In this document: positions 45,901-56,800 of the stretch, one piece after another | Layout of the letters: each line of letters starts with the position of its first letter | Position numbering within the stretch: position 1 is the stretch's first letter | Notes under the pieces: generated by a model | What the model was told of the DNA's origin: nothing | Database searches by the model: none | What the model saw: only the letters and a program-made list of their open reading frames with translations | Translations under genes and position numbers: made by a program | Assembly: GCA_023014485.1 (NCBI GenBank) | Contig: JAJOZX010000197.1 | Location: 62,001-126,000, forward strand | Length of the DNA stretch: 64,000 nt | Direction of reading: 5' to 3' | Source: Bathynomus jamesi | Lineage: Eukaryota; Arthropoda; Malacostraca; Isopoda; Cirolanidae

Positions 45901-48900
45901 TAAAACTTTTATAAACCGAAGCTTGCCCACTTTTTTGCTTTTCGCGATATTCCAAGTGGGCCGATTTTTCTGCCGCTCAGTGTATGTAGTAATTCAGCAT
46001 CTAAATGGCGCAAGGTTAAAAAAATTTTAAGGAACGCCAGTCGACAGTTGTAGAAGTTAATTTTGAAATACTCTTTTAAGAATAAAAAGATTTTTATTCA
46101 TTTTGGAAAAAAAAACTAAATAACATTAATGTTCATTACAGGCTGCTTTGCTTCGAAGTGGCCAACCGGTCGTTACTCAAAATAACAAAAGATGCAAAGA
46201 AGATGAGAAACTCCTGAGTTTGATCCTAGGAAGGGAAGAAAAAGGATATATGATTGATACACGCACTCAGAATTTGGCTCAGTCGGCGAAAGTAAGACCA
46301 GAATTGTTTTGGGGGATCAGATTCTGAGGATCTTACTTTCGAATGCTTCACGGGAACAGTTATTTGGATTGTTGCTTTTTCGACTGTGATACATGTAACC
46401 ACTAACAGCAGTTTCGTATCATTACTAATCATAATTGTTTGGGATTTAAAATCCCATTGAAAGTGAACAGAAAGTTTATAATTAAACCTAAACAAAATTT
46501 CATGATACGGAGAAGGAATTACTTGGTTTATTGTTTTCGCAAGAACTTAAACCTTCATTGACTTTTATTATATATTCTAACTTAAAATGTTAAAAAAAAA
46601 GAGAGAAGTACTGAAGTACCAGTTTTACCTGGACAAAAAGTACTTTTACTCAATTCAGTTAAGCTTCTTGCCATCATGACCCATTTTTATTTATCGACTA
46701 AAGTAGTTTGTAATCATCGTACGAAGTCTTTTTGTAGTTATGTATAGTCGGTTTTAAAGAGTTCTGTTGTCAAACTCCATGTTTCTTTTTGATAAATATT
46801 AGTAGGAAACGTGGAATTTCGCGCAGGGCTTTTTGAATCGAATGTATCACTGAAGTCACTGTTTTGCTTCAGTTAACTGACAAGCAATTTTAAGTAAATA
46901 ACCACATTTAATGACACTTTTATTACTTAGCTGGGCCCCTTTTGGTCTGGCCCTTTAGAAAAGGAAAGTTGATTCGCTCACATGTTTTTTTTTTACTTGA
47001 TTCACAAACAGCACCTTGCCCAGTCAGCCAAAGTTCAGGTAGTTGGACCAGCTTTATAGCAATCTTACCACTGAATGCAGCATGCCCACATGCCCACACT
47101 TTACCTCACACATTTTTTTTTTATGGATTTTTAGTTTTTCTTCTCGTTTTGTGTAGCTGGCTTTCTTTGTTTGGCTCATATTTATTATTTAAGTTTTAAT
47201 TGTAGTTTCAGTTGTATTGTGATCGTTCATTACAAAGTCATTCACTTAAATTCACTCAAATATTTTAATTAGCAAGTATTTTTTAACTTACAGACGTCAC
47301 ACTTCATAGGGTCATTTAGCATTAAATTTTGGCACAGATAAGGACAGTCTTCGTTTCTTTGTATTGAAGTCTCGGTCGTCATAGTACTTCATTGGGAGAA
47401 CTTTGCGCCTGTAATATTTCTAGTTTCACTTTCGAAAAGTGAAATTAATGTAGATGACAACTTCTGTTGCTTTACATCAAAGGTTGTTCCTGCCTCCATA
47501 CCACAATTCCAGCAAGATTAAATTAAGAGCTTTGGCCCTTCTTTGCAAGATTTTTACTTCATCTCGTATTTTTTCAGATTTTTTTTTTTTTGCATTATTT
47601 GACTTTATAATTTTGCAGTTCTTTGGATTCATGATGATACCATTGTTTCCTTTTATTCCTACATGTATTGCATGATTGTGTAGTTTAGATAGCTGCGTAT
47701 TTTTTAAAAGTTTAATGTAGTTGCCTTCATAAACGTTTAGTATCATTTTTACTGTTGAATTTTGTTCTATTATGATTTTATTAAGAATTATTCAGTTCAA
47801 TGGGGTGAAGAGACGTATATTGACTAATCGTTTTCACGTTTTCTCCGATATATTGTTTCTACGTTCAGATTATGTAAATTTCGTGGTCTTCGTAAAGATT
47901 AATTTTCCTCGTTATTTTCTCAGTAGTTCCTTCTTAGCCCCATAAATTTTATGGAATGTATTTTGTGCACTTTACTGTAAGTCACCTGATTATCAGTTAC
48001 GAGCTAACGGAGACCCTAAGATTCCCTCTAGGATAGCCCAAGAAAGAAGCTAGAAAGAGAGGACAAAAAGAACAGAGAGCAAATGAAAATCAAGAGAACT
48101 AAATTCTCTTACCATGCTTACACTTAAAAACGTGTAAGGCTTTCGCACAGAAATAGTACTAGCAGTAGTAGTAGTTTTAAAATATAATATAGATTATTAT
48201 ATCTGATTTAACTTTGATATAATTTATTGAATATTTTAAGTTTCCTTTGTGTACAACATAGGCTAAAAGCTCGCTTCCACCCATTTTTTCAAGCTCATGG
48301 CAGGGCCGTAAACCATCTGTAATTGACTGAGTGATCAGTCACTCCTCAGTACAGGAGGCTACAATCAACAGTCAAACCAGTATATATGGTAATTCTGTGA
48401 AACAAAGCAACATTTTGCTCATCTAACAATCCTTCGATTTTTATTTTTTTTAATATTTTTTTGAAAAGAGGCACTAAAAATATTTGTATTCTCTAAATAT
48501 AAACACGTAGCTTCACTACTATTTTCTTTTGATACGATAGAAGTTAGCCATTTAATGCTTTGTTTTTTCAAAACTATGCTTTAGGGTTTCAAAAGTATTC
48601 GCTGTTATTTATGAATATTAACTTTGTATAACACTGTTATTGTGGGCGCCACTAAAGCCTATGTATGTAGCCCTTCTCTCCAACCCTCACCCTCACCCTC
48701 AAAAACATTAAGAATTCGAAGGCTACTGGACCAGACAACATATCTAACATACACCTTAAACACTTGGGCTCACAGGGGATACTAGCTCTCACAAACATCA
48801 GCACATATTCATACCAACACTGTATTATTCCTAACATATGGAAACAAGGTAAAATTATTACACTACTCAAACCAAACAAAAATCCAACAGAACTAGCTTC

Positions 48901-51900
48901 CTATAGGCCCATTACTTTACTATGCACTCTTTCCAAAGTAACAGAAGACTAATCTTACAAATCACCAACCCACACATGCTACTATCGCCTACTCAACATG
49001 GATTCAGACCTCATCACTCAACCACGACATTACTCACTAACCTCATGCAGCACATCATGGATGGCATCAACTCCAGACGACCAGCTCAACGTACACTATT
49101 AGCAACAATAAATATTAGTAAAGCATTTGATGCTATCCCACGCTTCCCTCTCATAAACAAAATACTCAACACAAACATGCACAATAACACTAAAAGGTAG
49201 CTGAGCAACTATCTTTCAGGAAGATACTCGCGTGTCACATTTAATGGCAAGTCATCCAAAAACAAGCTTTTTCGGAACGGGGGTCCCTCAAGGCTCTGTT
49301 CTCTCACCAACACTGTTCAACTTATGCATGCATGACATTCCAACACCCATAGATAACAAGCTTACCTTATCATCATATGCAGATGACATCACTCTAACAT
49401 CGACCCACAACATCGACACCGCTACAAATAACCTACAAACATACATAAACAGTATACAAGACTGGCTCACACACAATAGACTCAAAGTAGCGCCCACAAA
49501 ATCAACCATCATCTTGCTAACAAGCCACACAAAAGAACACCAGATAACTCCACAGCTTACACTAAACAACAACAACATTTCACACACTCACAGGACCAAA
49601 ATACTTGGGGGTCACATACAACACATCATTATCTTTTGCAAACCACATTCAGGACATTAAAAACATGTACGTCAAGACTTAACATGCTTAGGGTACTAAC
49701 AGGCACAAACTTTGGACACTAGCAGGAAACATTATTCATTACAAACAATACATTCGCTCATTTATGGACTATGCTAGCCCATGCTGGGCACCCATTATCT
49801 CAAACACACGCACAAACACCTTACAGACAACACAAAACAACGCACTTCGTATCATTACAGGATGTACTCAGACAACACCAATAGAACACCTGCACACAGA
49901 AACAAAAATACTGAAAGTTAGGGAATATTTAGACATGAGGGGAACAATTCATGGCAGCAGCGACAACTAACCCACAACACCTTTGCCACTACATGTGCAA
50001 TCATGCACCAACACCTCGCACCATTAAGGTAACACCAGAGATAGTCCGGTTGCACGGGGTGGGAACCCTGCATTGTTTGTTATAAAGCAAATCTTGACAT
50101 ATTTTGAAAGCTTATACCACCCCATTCAAGAATCCATCGGGTGTACACCTGACCCCCGCTTGGCTTTTTCAATATGGCCGCCATTTTCCAAGATGGCTGG
50201 CGAAACTGAAAAATCCCATATCCTGGTCAATACTTGATGGATTTTGATGATCTTGGTGTCATTTCTAGGAGTTTTTAGGATGATGAGTCGATCTGGAGGG
50301 GTTGCAGATACTTGGGGAGTCGTTTTGACCCACATTCGTCAATACTCAAGGTCATTGGAGGTCAAACGCCCCCCGAAATAAGGAATATCCCATATCCCGG
50401 GCAGCCGTGGAGATATTTTGGTGATCTTACTGTCGTTTTTATGGTTTTGGGCGAGACTGAGTAGTTCTATAGGCACATGATAAAAGTAGGATATCATTTT
50501 GCAACTCCGTGGGTCAAGTCAAGGTCATTTGAGGTTAAAGTTTGGCCTTGAAATATAATAATGCCACAGTTGATATCACTGTATTTGCTTTATTTCAGTG
50601 ACAATTTCTACAATCTAGCTAACTGCTGAGCACTTAACATCTTTTCTGCAGATAAAACCAGATCATAATGCTTAAAAGACATAACCCACATTATATGGAT
50701 ATGGATATTCGGGTATAAACCACAATTTATGTTGAAGTGCAGGACACATGCATTCTATGGAAGGTTGCAAAGCTACAAGATATGACCTCGTAAGCAAAAC
50801 AAAGCTCACACCTAGCTGGGGGATTGGCTTTGACAACTTTGATGCAGTTATTCACATTAGGTAACCATTTATTGGGGGCAAATATCAAAAGACATGGCTG
50901 TGTCAGGATCATCAGTCTGCTCTTCGTTTGCGTTTTGGGTCAATGGATTGTTGCAATCCAAGCTGCTGCCACATGCACAGAACATTGTGCAAGGGATTCC
51001 GCGTCCCATGCAGCCGCAGCGACTCCCCCTGCATGCTGATTGTGATTCACACCCACATCTGATTAGCTTCAGAACTTCATCTGGTGCTAAGCACACTCCT
51101 TCACCAACTGCTTTTGGGATGAGAACTCTGTTTGTTTCGTCTCTCTCCCACCCATAATGTACAGGATCAAGTGGTGGTGGGTCACACTTTAGTGCATCAA
51201 GCCAGTTCGCCACAGTGTAGTGGGCTCTGAGCACATTTTGATGGAAAGCTTCAGTTGTTGGTGGTAGAGAACATAGTTTAGGTGCAGCATTTCCCGACTT
51301 CCCTGTCTTCTGAGCACATACTCGCTGACAACACTCAGTAAGAGATGAGGATTTTTTTATCCCCATAGCATACAACAATGAACGCTGTTGCCTCTCTCGA
51401 TTTGGTCAAAGCATGCATCAAGGGACCCCAGCTTGTCTAGCTTCCGATCCTTCTTGGCTGTGGCAATGGCAGTGGCTTTGCCGATGCCATGTATTGCTGC
51501 AACTGTGTCACAACCACTCAAAGCGTGTAGTTTGAGGATATGTGGGATGATGTCTTTGTGCTGGGTTACAGTTGCTCGGATGTCCACTGATTTTCTGCCA
51601 CGCACTGGAGACTCCATAATCATGGGACAGCCTAGTTTCTTAAATTCATAGAAGTGAATCAGCATGGCAAACACGACTGTGTCATCACAAATGATGGAGA
51701 TGCGGGCATCAGAATTTTTCTCAGCTTGTGCGATAACGTGTTGTGTTATTATCACGTCAGCCTCTTCATGAGATGATGAGAGCTCCAATGCTGCTCGACT
51801 CCTGCCTCGCACAATGGAAGTCGGTATGGTCTGCCATCCTGCAAGCACTAGCTCATGGTCTTGGGTTACAGTTGCGAAATAGTCACTGTCAGCAAGGATT

Positions 51901-53783
51901 TGCTCACAGAGCAGCCTGTTTAGTTGCTCTTTGTTCGCGGTGCACGTGAGAACAGCGTCTCTTGTAGGCAATGGGGTGTTGAGGTCCAGCTTGTGAACTC
52001 TGCTGCTTTTGCTTCTCATTGCCCGAGTGCTTGATTTCGGAGAGAAATTATAGTAGCGATCAAAAGCTAGTACTACAGATGCATGAGAAAGATGTTTTGG
52101 TAGCCATACTTTGAAGGTTTGGATAAATGTAGCAACTGTGCCACTAGCAGGCCAGTCGACTGTCCACAAAACAGCTGACACATCCATAATAACAACTGTT
52201 GGTCGACCCCATGTTCGAGAGGATGTTTCCACTCCCAAGTTCTGCTTCAATGCGGACTTAGCTGCAGTTCTCATTAAGCCATCTGGTTGGAACAGTGCGG
52301 GTGGGTATGCCGCAAGCTCTGTTGAGAATACATGGGCCAAGTCAAGTTCGCGTTCGCTCATCAGCAAACGGATGACGCGTGCATAAATCGCTTGTTTGTC
52401 CATAAGCAAGTGGGCACCCACCTTGATATGTGTCGTTTTACTTGCAGAGGTGATGACATGTTTGGAAATGGTGCCATAAAAGCCTTGTGGCCATGATGAC
52501 TCGTACTGTGCCAGTTGCGTCTTCCCAATACTAACAGCTCTATCGGCATTGGCATCTGGAGATGCAAGCTGCCCTGTCTGAATATTGTATGAGTTGCCTC
52601 CTGGATGTGACTCTGGATCCATTGGGTCCATGCACTTAGAAAGGGAATCATGAAATGATTGGCGATCTTCTCTATCATGTTTGATACGACCTCCTGCCTC
52701 CTCTTTGTGGTACAGATGGAATGTTTCTAGATGCTCACTCATATCTAGGAGGTCAGCAGCCAGACTCACACGAGCATTGATGCTGTATACCCACGTGGCC
52801 ATCACTCGTGGATTTTGGGTGTTACCAATGACACCACTAGGGCCCTTCCCACGACGCAGCCAGGTACTCTCCAGGTGGGCAGCACCATCAGCAATAATCT
52901 CAACAACCAGAAAAAAATATGAGGAATAATTAGACATATTGGAATTCACCTTACCATGGGGAAAATAATCCCTGATTTCATTTTAAACCCTATAGAACTA
53001 CTCAGTCTCGCCCAAAATCATAAAAACGACAGTAAGATCACCAAAATATCTCTACGACTGCCCGGGATATGGGATATTCTTTATTTCGGGGGGCGTTTGA
53101 CCTCCAATGACCTTGAGTATTGACGAATATGGGTCAAAACGACTCCCAAAGTATCTGCAACCCCTCCAGATCGACTCATCATCCTAAAAACCCCTAGAAA
53201 TGACACCAAGATCATCAACATCCATCAAGTATTGACCAAGATATGGGATTTTTCAGTTTCGCCGGCCACATTGAAAAAGCCAAGCGGGATGTATAACCTT
53301 TCAAAATATGTAAAAATTTGCTTTATAACAAACAATGCAGGGTTCCAGTAAAATCAGGGTCTGTGCTACCAGACTAAGAGACATTATAACCAAATACTCC
53401 ATTCAATACCCCCCCACCCCCACCCACACACACAGCACTGACACGACTCGGTCCGAATGCGGTCCTAGGTGTGAAGCCGCCACCCATTGACAGGTCAGAA
53501 ACCAACCTGAGCAGAGTTAACTTAGCACGATTCCGATGTGGACATCACCCCCAACTTACAGACATATAAACACAGACTAGACAACTCCACAGACGACACC
53601 CGCGCCAGGACACACCACAAACAATTGAACACATTATGACAGACTGTACCGTTCTAGCACAACAACGAACACAACACAACACAACATCATTAGTGCGCTG
53701 AACCTCTGGTCCACTCCGGAGAGTGCGATCGGTTACCCGCGTGCCGCCAGCTTGCTCGCTCAGGGTGGGCTTATCGGCTAACC

Positions 53784-53815
<32 letters not shown>

Positions 53816-56800
53816 CCCTCACACGTATAAAAAAGCTAGTAAAATACTAGAAAATTGTCAAGAAGGGTAAGACAACCGAGTTTGAGCATTTCACACTACA
53901 TTTAAGTACTTTCACCAGCTATAAGAAATAAAAAGGTATATTAATATTATCTTGACCCCAACTCCCATCCCCCGGTCAAAAAAAGTCGCTTCTATCTTTA
54001 AAATAATTTGTATGATAGCTATACAATGCATATTCTTTGAGAAAATGCCAAAACAAGAACGGTAGATCAAGTATTCAGTATTTAAGGAATTATTTAGTAT
54101 TAAGAGGTTGTTCGATGAGCAATATTGGCTTCTTAGGTTTATACTGGTTTGACCGGTAATTGTAACCTCACCATACGTGTCTTTACCATCGACTTTTGTT
54201 TTCTTTTCAATCCCACTTCCAAGTTGAGAGGAGGAGGTTACGAGGGAGAACTTCATTACCCAAACTGGAGGAGAGTGCACAAACCAACGGACAGGAGACA
54301 CAGCTTGCTAGACTCGCTCGCCAAGTTGATGGATGGTGAATCTTTTTATATTATTTTATGCACTTTCTTTCTGAAATAATTTCTTATAATTGTCCTTTTT
54401 TTTTTTAAAGACAAAGATTATATTAATTTTTCAGTAAGATTATAGGGTGACGTCTTATTTTGTTCTGGATTTCTTCCCCTCCAGTTTAAATGTTATAAAA
54501 TTTAATATTTCTCTCTTTTTAGTTCAACAAAATATATTTATTTATAATTATAATATGTCATTACAAATTTTAAATAATATTCAATATACTATTTGCGTCT
54601 CAAAAATTGGTCGACTAAGGACTTTGGGCTCTTGAAAATAATATTGGCAAGTTCGTGAAGTTATCAGAATCGAGTAGTGGGTGAAGAACTTAACAAAAAT
54701 TTGGAACACAATTTGCAACCTATATGTTTGAATATTGTATTTATATTTGTCTTCGACCTCGGGAGACCAGAATCATTGAGTTATTGTTGTATGGCCAATC
54801 TAAGTTTTAAATTTACTCGGGAGAAAATAAGATTTGTATTAAATATTTACTTGGGTTAGGGCAGCGGCGTCGTACCCACGTTGTACTATTACTTCCCGTT
54901 AGATCAATGAGGTTAAGCGACGAGGGGTCTGTTAGTAGTTGGATGGGTGACAGTCGTTTACATTCAGGTGATGTAACGACCCTAAGATGGTCGGAATTCC
55001 ACGGAAAACTGTAGATCCCCCATATCATGTGACCTGTACTGTTACGAGGGAGATCAAAGGTAATTGCAATGACCGCACTTTCCATTTTTCAGTTTCAAAC
55101 ATTATTATTTAGTTGGTTTGTTTATTTCTCTTGGTTGTTAATTTTTTTTTATGAAGCTGTGAATGACGTAAACTCTGGAACGGACAAGTGGTTGAGCAAA
55201 CTCGAAAGTTGTGGTTGGATGAATAACTTGAAGGAGACACTGAACTGCGCTTGTTTAGTAGCGCAGTGTTTGGATCAAGTAAGTTCTCCCCAGTTACCGA
55301 AATTATTAGATCCATTTGGAAAGAATTTATTATTTTCGATTTTGTTAGGTTTTGAAACCATTATTAAAAATATAACTTAGCTTAATTTGAATATTTATGC
55401 AATCACCTAATAAGTACTGGGTTCTAATTTTGTAACTGGTAGATAAAGTCTAAGTCTATAAACAGTTTACCGAGGTTAAACGACGTTGGGTCTATTCAGT
55501 GATTGGATGGGGGACCCTTCTCTGCGTTCAGAATAATTTAAATGATGTAGCGACCTGTGGCGAACTCGGATCTCGCGTAAAGCTGTAGGTTACTTCCGCC
55601 ACATGACCTTCGTCATTAAGGAGGTTAAATGAACTTTGAAATTGCTCTTATAAATCGTATTAATACAAGATCATATAATAGGAAGGTGCGTCCGTGCTCG
55701 TTCATGATGTCGAAGGGGTGGATTCTACGCTACAAGTGACTTCACTGGCTCAGATCATTCTTAATCCCGATTGCAGAACCGTTAGAGGGTAAATTCGAAC
55801 TCACAAAGACGTTAGAATTTTATTTAACGTGTTGTAATACACCTAAGAATTCCCTCATCAGTGTTTAATGATTTTATTAATATTTCTTCAGATTCGAAGC
55901 TTTGATCGAGAGAGAGTGGTTGCAAGGTGGACATCCATTCGCCACAAGACACTCGAGGTCATGCTACACACCACAAACCCAACGGAACAATAAACTCCAT
56001 TCCCCAACGTTCCTCCTCTTTCTCGACTGCGTTCATCAGATTTTTTCGCAGTTCTCTTGCAGTTTTGAATTCTCGGAGAGTTTTTTGGTCTTCCTCTTTG
56101 AACATTCTTACTCATCCCAGTTTGGTAAGTATCAAGTTAATGTAGGCCTTTCGGTAAATCTCTAGGAGCGCTCCATTTTTCAATATTAAACATACACTCA
56201 TAAAACATATACCATTTGAAAGCTCACATTTTTCTGAGTCTAAAAATGTAGTAATCCAAAAGTATCAATAGCAAATAAAAAGTAACTAGGTTTAAATATA
56301 AAACCCTATACCGATCAATTTGTGATGCGTGATCTTTACGGGGGCTCCGCCCCCGTACCCCCTAGACCTAAATTATACAAATGATAATGTAATAACATAT
56401 TCATGTTAGGTTAGCGTAACAATTATCAAAAATACCATCTTACAACACAGACTGAAGATTTATAACTTAGCCAACCTTTATAATGTAGTTAATGACGTCA
56501 CGCGTCAAACAATTAATTAAATCGTTACTTTTTATTTGCTATGATACTTTTGGATTACTACGTTTTTAGACTCAGAAAAATGTGAGCTTTCAAATGGTAT
56601 ATGTTTTATGAGTGTATGTTTAATATTGAAAAAATGGAGCGCTCCTAGAGATTATCCGGCCTTTCAAAGTTCTTGTTTGTTCACTCATTGAAATTGTGTA
56701 CCTGTTAGTCAAATCAATATTTTCCTCGTCAACGAAAGCATTTGTCAGCGTGTGTGATTTGGATAAGCAAAGCCCCGTTATAAGATGAGAAAGGAAGGTT

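Larger units (their letters stand above)
50042..53376 (-). mobile_element. Long-TIR DNA transposon with XPG-like nuclease and CXC ORFs
   Basis: The boundaries are exact because LINE-B copy 1 preserves the empty site. The insertion (3335 bp) is flanked by AGA (50039-50041 and 53377-53379), a 3-bp target duplication. The ends read TAGTCCGGTTGCAC and, inverted, TAGTCTGGTAGCAC. Inverted repeats are about 430 bp (50042-50473) and 390 bp (52988-53376). The two minus-strand ORFs between them encode an XPG-like nuclease domain and a Cys-rich CXC domain. XPG-type nuclease plus 3-4-bp duplications recall the Academ superfamily; that assignment is tentative. Confidence 0.85.
48695..53816 (+). mobile_element. 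LINE-B copy 2, split by an XPG/CXC transposon, in MTMR9 intron 5
   Basis: LINE-B sequence runs 48695-50041 (5'-truncated RT) and resumes 53377-53816 (C-terminal domain, CAA-repeat tail at 53784-53815). It is the same family as the minus-strand copy at 11015-14520 and closely similar to it. The 3335 bp between are the transposon at 50042-53376. Confidence 0.88.

Noticed and set aside
47010..47045. A duplicated MTMR9 exon 5 end
   Set aside because: About 20 of 26 bases resemble the end of exon 5, but no flanking exon sequence is present and splicing from exon 5 to exon 6 already gives an uninterrupted match to MTMR9.
54880..54960. A functional 5S rRNA gene
   Set aside because: Only the internal promoter region is 5S-like. 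The ends of 5S are replaced by other sequence, and the same body recurs in other copies.
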